Source of the DNA: an uncultured Oscillospiraceae bacterium
GTDB taxonomy: Bacteria > Bacillota > Clostridia > Oscillospirales > Oscillospiraceae
Direction of reading: 5' to 3'
Assembly (NCBI GenBank): GCA_934659445.1
Contig: CAKUHV010000061.1
Span: 1 to 10,476, forward strand
DNA: 10,476 nt
Shown here: piece by piece, positions 7,443 to 10,476 of the stretch
How the letters are laid out: every line of letters starts with the position of its first letter
Position numbering within the stretch: position 1 is the first letter of the stretch
The notes under the pieces: model-generated
Seen by the model: only the letters and a program-made list of their open reading frames with translations
Database searches by the model: none
What the model was told of the DNA's origin: nothing
Position numbers and translations under genes: made by a program

Positions 7443-8078
7443 TCAGATGCCCTTTCTGTGCAGGCAGCAGGAGTAAAGCGCCGGGAGCAGGGCGATCAGC
7501 GCGATCAGCCCCGCCAGCAGCCAGCCGTTCCACAGGTGCAGCAGGGTGAACAGGATGCACAGCGCCCCCGCCGCCACCCACAAAAAGCCGGTCAGGCGGT
7601 GGGTGCGGTTCCAGTTTTCCTCGCTGCTCAGCGTCCAGGGCAGGCGGATGCCCAGGGTGTCGCTCTGCTTGGTCTTGGGCAGGTAGTTGCCGATGACCAG
7701 GAAGAGGATGCCCACGAACAGGGGCGCCACGGTGGACACATGCATCTCATAGCCCAGTCCGGCGCCAAGGGTGATCGTGCCGCACAGCAGCGAGACTGCC
7801 GGGCAGATCCACATGGTGATGCCGCGCAGGGCGGCGCTCATGTTCTCCTTTCTGGGGTCCCGGTCCATGGCCCAGAAGCAGAACAGGTTGATGGCGGCCA
7901 CCAGAGCGGGCAGGGCGAACACCGCCGCCGCCCTGGGCATCCAGCCGTTGGCCGCGCCGTTTATCCCCCAGTGGGTGGCCATGGTCTCTGGCAGGCGATG
8001 ATAGACCGCGGCCCCCGCCGCCATGGGCAGCAGACAGACCAGCGTGGTCAGAAAAGGCTCTTTGCGGTTGGTTTTCAT
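7443..8078 (-). CDS. sdpI: SdpI/YhfL-type membrane protein (DUF1648 + SdpI domain)
   Basis: This 211-residue protein has about six membrane spans and resembles SdpI of Bacillus subtilis. There, SdpI gives immunity to the SdpC killing peptide and holds the repressor SdpR at the membrane when toxin is bound. The N-terminal DUF1648 motif is HRLPETMATHWGINGAANGW (27-46). The C-terminal SdpI domain carries NYLPKTKQSDTLGIRLPWTL (131-150), then ENWNRTHRLTG. The start at 8078 is chosen because its ATG overlaps the stop of the upstream sdpR-type gene in an ATGA (8078-8075), with AAGGGAG upstream; an in-frame ATG at 8111 would overlap sdpR much more. The pair is co-transcribed. No sdpC-like toxin gene lies in the window, so it may be an orphan immunity or envelope-stress sensor pair. 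The symbol is by family, not proven orthology. Confidence 0.85.
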   Translation of the reverse strand: MKTNRKEPFLTTLVCLLPMAAGAAVYHRLPETMATHWGINGAANGWMPRAAAVFALPALVAAINLFCFWAMDRDPRKENMSAALRGITMWICPAVSLLCGTITLGAGLGYEMHVSTVAPLFVGILFLVIGNYLPKTKQSDTLGIRLPWTLSSEENWNRTHRLTGFLWVAAGALCILFTLLHLWNGWLLAGLIALIALLPALYSCCLHRKGI

Positions 8079-8347
8079 TTCGGATCGTCTCCCTTCAGGT
8101 CGCGCAGCCACAGCAGGACCTCCTCCAGCACGGAGGCGTTCAGACTGTAGTAGATAAAGTTCTTTTCCCGGCTTTCAAAGATCAGGCCGGCCTTCTTCAG
8201 CTGGGACAGGTGGTAGGATACGGTGGCCGCCGTCATGTCAAAGTGTCCGGCGATGTCCCCCGCTGTCCTGCGCCCGTTCTTCAGCAGATTCAGGATCTCC
8301 CGCCGTGCCGGGTCGGACAGGGCCTTAAAGGTCTCGGCAAAACCCAT
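8075..8347 (-). CDS. sdpR: ArsR/SmtB-family regulator, SdpR-like autorepressor
   Basis: This is a 90-residue winged-helix repressor. The recognition region is MTAATVSYHLSQLKKAG (38-54), followed by a beta-wing at FESREKNFIYYSL (57-69). The N-terminal MGFAETFKALSDPARREILN is typical of the SdpR branch. The cysteine-rich ELCVCDL metal-sensing motif is absent, so it is probably not a metal sensor. The start at 8347 is supported by GAAGGAGG with 8 nt spacing; the longer open frame back to 8401 would run through the promoter and operator and is rejected. Its gene overlaps sdpI by 4 bp. In B. subtilis, SdpR represses the sdpRI operon and is relieved by SdpI bound to toxin. Two matching inverted-repeat operators around the promoter support the same autorepression here. 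Confidence 0.9.
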   Translation of the reverse strand: MGFAETFKALSDPARREILNLLKNGRRTAGDIAGHFDMTAATVSYHLSQLKKAGLIFESREKNFIYYSLNASVLEEVLLWLRDLKGDDPK

Positions 8348-8366
8348 ATACGGGCCTCCTTCAGGA

Positions 8367-8388
8367 TATTTAGAAAATTTTCTAAATA
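8367..8388. promoter_or_regulatory. SdpR operator O1
   Basis: A perfect 22-bp palindrome, TATTTAGA-N6-TCTAAATA with a symmetric AAATTT core, lies just downstream of the -10 of the sdpR promoter, over the expected transcription start. It shares both arms with the site at 8423-8444. ArsR-family dimers bind such sites. Binding by this SdpR is an inference from position. Confidence 0.78.
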
Positions 8389-8389
8389 G

Positions 8390-8418
8390 AAGGTACCACA
8401 TGGGACGCCGCCTGTCAA
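8390..8418 (-). promoter_or_regulatory. sdpRI promoter
   Basis: On the minus strand, a perfect TTGACA (8418-8413) is followed after 17 bp by TACCTT (8395-8390), a weak -10. Operator O2 lies immediately upstream of the -35 and O1 immediately downstream of the -10, so repressor would frame the polymerase site. Confidence 0.65.
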
Positions 8419-8422
8419 GATC

Positions 8423-8444
8423 TATTTAGAAAAAAATCTAAATA
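8423..8444. promoter_or_regulatory. SdpR operator O2
   Basis: TATTTAGA-N6-TCTAAATA has arms identical to O1 but an A-only centre instead of a symmetric one. Centre-to-centre distance to O1 is 56 bp. It lies upstream of the sdpR -35 element, between that promoter and the divergent one at 8468. Confidence 0.72.
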
Positions 8445-8467
8445 CTGCGCCGACTGCTGCGAAGCTA

Positions 8468-8496
8468 TTAACAGTTATGGGAGTTTTTTCTAAAAT
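8468..8496 (+). promoter_or_regulatory. Putative promoter of the WG/SLH surface-protein gene
   Basis: TTAACA (8468-8473), a 17-bp spacer and TAAAAT (8491-8496) each differ from consensus at one position. The -10 overlaps TTCTAAAATA, close to one arm of the SdpR operators, so shared control is possible but unproven. The predicted leader before the ATG at 8631 is about 130 nt. Confidence 0.6.
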
Positions 8497-8521
8497 AGGC
8501 CTGAAAATATGCCGCAGGGCG

Positions 8522-8546
8522 CGTCAGACGTCCTCTGACGGAGGAC
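8522..8546 (+). promoter_or_regulatory. Two mutually exclusive leader hairpins
   Basis: CGTCAGA (8522-8528) can pair with TCTGACG (8534-8540). Alternatively GTCCTC (8530-8535) can pair with GAGGAC (8541-8546). Both stems are perfect and share bases, so only one can form at a time. They lie in the untranslated leader of the WG/SLH gene. A switching role is conceivable; no U-run follows either stem. Confidence 0.4.
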
Positions 8547-8630
8547 ATGATCTGTTCCAGGCGGCACATTGTGCGGGACGGTTCTGCCTTGCCGCGATCC
8601 GGTAAAATCAATATTTGCAGGAGGATTTTT

Positions 8631-8936
8631 ATGAGACGCAGGAGCTTATCCGTTGCGGCGGCCGTGTGCCTGACTCTGCTTGCTGCCGCCATGATGGCGA
8701 TCCCCGCATCTGCCGTGCAGGTGAGAGAGACCGTGCAGGTGGATTCCATGTATAACAGCTGGGGTGCGACCCGTTTTTACGACGGTCTTGCGGGGGTGAC
8801 TGACCGGGGGGCGGGGGTCCCCAAATACGGCTTTATCGACACGAACGGAGAGCTGGTCATCCCCTTTGAATATTTTGGCGGGGCCGGCGCGGGACGTTTT
8901 TCTGATGGGCTGACCAAGGTAGGAAAAACCTGGTGA
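8631..8936 (+). CDS. WG-repeat surface protein, N-terminal part (frameshifted)
   Basis: This 101-residue frame begins at an ATG with AGGAGG 6 nt upstream. A Sec signal peptide is clear: MRRR, a hydrophobic core to about residue 24, and an ASA cleavage site after residue 28. The mature part holds one WG repeat, KYGFIDTNGELVIPFEYF (65-82), followed by FSDGLTKVGKTW and an early stop. The next WG repeat continues in another frame overlapping the stop by four bases, so this is almost certainly the 5' piece of a single ~473-residue secreted gene. Adding one base in the A-run at 8924-8928 would give VGKNLVTNASPGYLDRNGDL and rejoin the two. It may be a true inactivating mutation, a reversible slippage site or a sequencing error. 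Confidence 0.8.
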   Translation: MRRRSLSVAAAVCLTLLAAAMMAIPASAVQVRETVQVDSMYNSWGATRFYDGLAGVTDRGAGVPKYGFIDTNGELVIPFEYFGGAGAGRFSDGLTKVGKTW

Positions 8937-10051
8937 CGAATGCCAGTCCGGGCTATCTTGATCGGAACGGAGATCTGGTCCTTGCTCTGAGGCCCCAGTG
9001 GGGGAGCGGCGATTTCCATGAGGGATTCGCCTGGGTGAAGACCCGTAAGAACGGTTACTTAGAGGATATCTACGGCTACATGGATAAAACAGGTGAGCTG
9101 GTCATCCTGTTCCAATACCAGTACGCGTCGGACTTCTCCGAGGGGCTTGCCCGGGTCCAGGACAGCACGAGCGGGCTGTACGGCTTTGTGGATCAGACCG
9201 GGGCTGAGGTCATTCCCTGTCAGTACACTATCGTGCTCGGCTTTTCCGAAGGTCTGGCGGCGGCATATACCCCGGTGAACGGCTTATGGGGCTTCATCGA
9301 CAAGGGCAGCTATATCGACAAGGCGGGCAACGTGGTCGTTCCCTTCCAATATGAATGGGCGGGCAGCTTTTCCGACGGCTACGCACTGGCGAAGAAGGAG
9401 CTCCCCGAGGACGACCTCGTCATACTGCATATAGAAGAAGGACCTGCTCCACGCGCCGTCGCCGTGAATAAGACGGACAACGGCGATGTCTCGGTCAGCG
9501 CCTCTCAGGCATCCGGGGGCGAAACGGTGACCGTGATGACCGTCACGCCCGACAGCGGCTATGCGCTGGAGGCCGTCACCGTTCTGGACAAGGACGGCAA
9601 GGCGCTTGCGCTGACCGATAAGGGCGGCGGCAGGTACACCTTTACCATGCCCGACTGCGACGTGGCCGTGAGGGCGGCCTTCCGGAAGGACAGCGCCTCC
9701 GGCAGCGCCTTCCGTGACGTGGCCGCCGGCGCCTACTACCGCGAGGCCGTGGAGTGGGCGGTGGAGAAGGGCATCACCAGCGGCGTGGGCAACGGCCTGT
9801 TCGGCTCCAGCGACCCTTGCACCCGCGCCCAGATCGTCACCTTCCTGTGGCGGGCCGCCGGCAGCCCGGAGCCCAAGGCGCTGAGCAGTTTCTCCGACGT
9901 TCCCGCCGATGCGTGGTACGCCAAGGCTGTGGCGTGGGCCGTGGAGAACGGCGTCACCGCCGGTGTGGGCGACGGTCTGTTCGGCTCTGACAACGACTGC
10001 ACCCGCGCTCAGATCGTCACCTTCCTGTTCAAGGCATATCAGGGCAAGTGA
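8933..10051 (+). CDS. WG-repeat and SLH-domain surface protein, C-terminal part
   Basis: This 372-residue frame opens with a possible GTG inside TGGTGA but has no ribosome binding site or signal peptide, so it is best read as the continuation of the upstream piece. Four WG-type repeats span about residues 7-153, for example IYGYMDKTGELVILFQYQYA (46-65) and LYGFVDQTGAEVIPCQYT (82-99). A Gly/Thr-rich bacterial repeat domain follows at about 185-250, with TPDSGYALEAV and YTFTMPDCDV. Two SLH domains end the protein (about 260-310 and 320-369), each with the CTRAQIVTFL motif that binds secondary cell-wall polymer. Three SLH copies are usual, so one may be missing. If expressed in full, the product would be secreted and held on the cell wall; the ligand of the WG repeats is unknown. 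Confidence 0.85.
   Translation: MTNASPGYLDRNGDLVLALRPQWGSGDFHEGFAWVKTRKNGYLEDIYGYMDKTGELVILFQYQYASDFSEGLARVQDSTSGLYGFVDQTGAEVIPCQYTIVLGFSEGLAAAYTPVNGLWGFIDKGSYIDKAGNVVVPFQYEWAGSFSDGYALAKKELPEDDLVILHIEEGPAPRAVAVNKTDNGDVSVSASQASGGETVTVMTVTPDSGYALEAVTVLDKDGKALALTDKGGGRYTFTMPDCDVAVRAAFRKDSASGSAFRDVAAGAYYREAVEWAVEKGITSGVGNGLFGSSDPCTRAQIVTFLWRAAGSPEPKALSSFSDVPADAWYAKAVAWAVENGVTAGVGDGLFGSDNDCTRAQIVTFLFKAYQGK
9818..10028 (+). repeat. Direct repeats of the SLH-coding unit
   Basis: A nearly identical 31-bp stretch starting TGCACCCGCGC and ending CACCTTCCTGT occurs at 9818-9848 and again at 9998-10028, exactly 180 bp (60 codons) apart. It encodes CTRAQIVTFL in both SLH domains. Such identity allows unequal recombination and may explain gain or loss of SLH copies. 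Confidence 0.7.
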
Positions 10052-10069
10052 TCCGGACAGCCTCCATGC

Positions 10070-10102
10070 CCGGGCCCCCGCTTTGCGGGGGCCCGGTTTT
10101 TT
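10070..10102 (+). terminator. Intrinsic terminator of the WG/SLH gene
   Basis: A perfect 12-bp GC-rich stem, CCGGGCCCCCGC (10070-10081) with GCGGGGGCCCGG (10085-10096), has a TTT loop and six T's (10097-10102). It lies 19 bp after the stop codon. Confidence 0.95.
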
Positions 10103-10249
10103 ATATCCGCAGCATTTTAATATGACAGCAAAAAAGCGGCCGGACAGGAAAGGTTTGCCTTGGATAGAACAGCGGAGCCGGGCTATGCTATGTGCGGATG
10201 TTCCGGAAGAAACATTCCAAAACAAAGAAAGAAAAAGGAGAGACACATC

Positions 10250-10384
10250 ATGTCTAACAGCAAGAACAGCAACCGTATCGTGGTTCCCGGTGCCCGCGAG
10301 GCCATGGATAAGTTCAAGATGGAGGCCGCCAGTGAGGTCGATGTACCCAGTACCTATTATGAAATAATTACTGACGAACAATGA
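10250..10384 (+). CDS. Alpha/beta-type small acid-soluble spore protein, 3' end replaced
   Basis: This is a 44-residue frame with AAAAAGGAG upstream (ending at 10240, 9 nt before the ATG). The N-terminal NSNRIVVPGAREAMDKFKME (6-25), then AASEV, is the first conserved half of alpha/beta SASPs. These proteins coat spore DNA and are cleaved by the GPR protease at about this EAASEV site during germination. Intact family members continue with GVNL..GYNG.LTSR..GSVGG..VKKMI for about 60-75 residues in total. Here the sequence changes after about residue 30 to DVPSTYYEIITDEQ and stops, so the second DNA-binding segment is missing. The switch coincides with a drop in GC content and with a transposon-like fragment on the other strand. 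The product is probably non-functional. The family call for the first 30 residues is strong. Confidence 0.75.
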   Translation: MSNSKNSNRIVVPGAREAMDKFKMEAASEVDVPSTYYEIITDEQ

Positions 10385-10390
10385 CCCACT

Positions 10391-10426
10391 AAGATAATCG
10401 CCGTTCTGTGTGTAAGTGATATTCAT
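10391..10426 (-). pseudogene. Fragment resembling the N-terminus of a TnpV transposon protein
   Basis: On the minus strand an ATG (10426-10424) preceded by AAAGGAG (10443-10437, 10 nt spacing) starts MNITYTQNGDYL. This is like the start of TnpV-type proteins carried by conjugative transposons of gut Firmicutes, which typically continue IPNLTLPE. Here it changes to SGSLFVSN, with no further likeness. The frame then stays open only as the antisense of GC-rich genes. The match is short (about 12 residues, from memory of the family), so the call is moderate. It suggests a truncated mobile element extending beyond the right edge. Confidence 0.45.
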
Positions 10427-10476
10427 GCTGTTTGTACTCCTTTCATCGGCTCTCTCTGCGGTAAACTGCTGACAGG

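Noticed and set aside
8348..8401. Upstream ATG extension of the sdpR-type protein
   Set aside because: It would encode through operator O1 and lie partly within the promoter. The ATG at 8347 has a strong ribosome binding site and the family-typical N-terminus.
8922..8936. Programmed -1 ribosomal frameshift at GGAAAAACC
   Set aside because: The zero-frame codons AAA-ACC do not form an X-XXY-YYZ heptamer that re-pairs in the A site, and no strong stem-loop follows at the right distance. A simple indel explains it better.
10103..10249. Forespore sigma-G promoter for the SASP gene
   Set aside because: One is expected for this family, but I could not find a convincing -35/-10 pair with proper spacing in this stretch, so none is listed.
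1..10476. CRISPR arrays, tRNA or rRNA genes, insertion sequences with terminal repeats
   Set aside because: No regular spaced repeats, cloverleaf-forming sequence or rRNA-like stretch was recognised, and no complete transposase gene is present.

Overview
The window reads as chromosomal DNA from a GC-rich, spore-forming Clostridia member, most likely Oscillospiraceae (the Flavonifractor/Oscillibacter/Lawsonibacter neighbourhood). The support is an alpha/beta small acid-soluble spore protein start at the right end, S-layer homology (SLH) repeats of the CTRAQIVTFLWRAAG type common in that family, an ArsR/SdpI pair, strong AGGAGG ribosome binding sites and sigma-A-like promoters. The genus is an inference and cannot be fixed from this sequence alone.

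Left and centre (105-7427): a DeoR-family repressor gene on the minus strand is divergent from a five-gene plus-strand operon. The operon encodes two MalF/MalG (UgpA/UgpE)-type ABC permeases, a lipoprotein solute-binding protein, an M81/MlrC-type putative metallohydrolase and a cytoplasmic two-metal phosphodiesterase of the nucleotide pyrophosphatase fold. It starts from a near-perfect TTGACA-17-TATACT promoter and ends at a strong bidirectional terminator. A GC-rich hairpin without a U-run lies between the binding-protein and M81 genes. No ATP-binding subunit is encoded here. The simplest model is uptake of an organic solute whose intact form is cut inside the cell by the M81 enzyme and the phosphodiesterase, with a phosphorylated product signalling to the DeoR regulator. 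This combination is the best candidate for an undescribed catabolic system in the window.

Right of centre (7443-8444, minus strand): sdpR and sdpI homologues with a 4-bp ATGA overlap. Their promoter is framed by two matching 22-bp inverted-repeat operators. No SdpC-type toxin gene is present.

Right (8468-10102, plus strand): a promoter and a leader with two mutually exclusive hairpins precede a secreted WG-repeat/SLH surface protein gene. That gene is split into two frames by an apparent one-base loss in an A-run. A textbook terminator follows.

Right edge (10250-10476): the first ~30 residues of a spore SASP run into unrelated, AT-richer sequence. On the opposite strand, facing it, are a ribosome binding site and the first ~12 residues of a TnpV-like transposon protein. 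This looks like a junction with a degraded mobile element.
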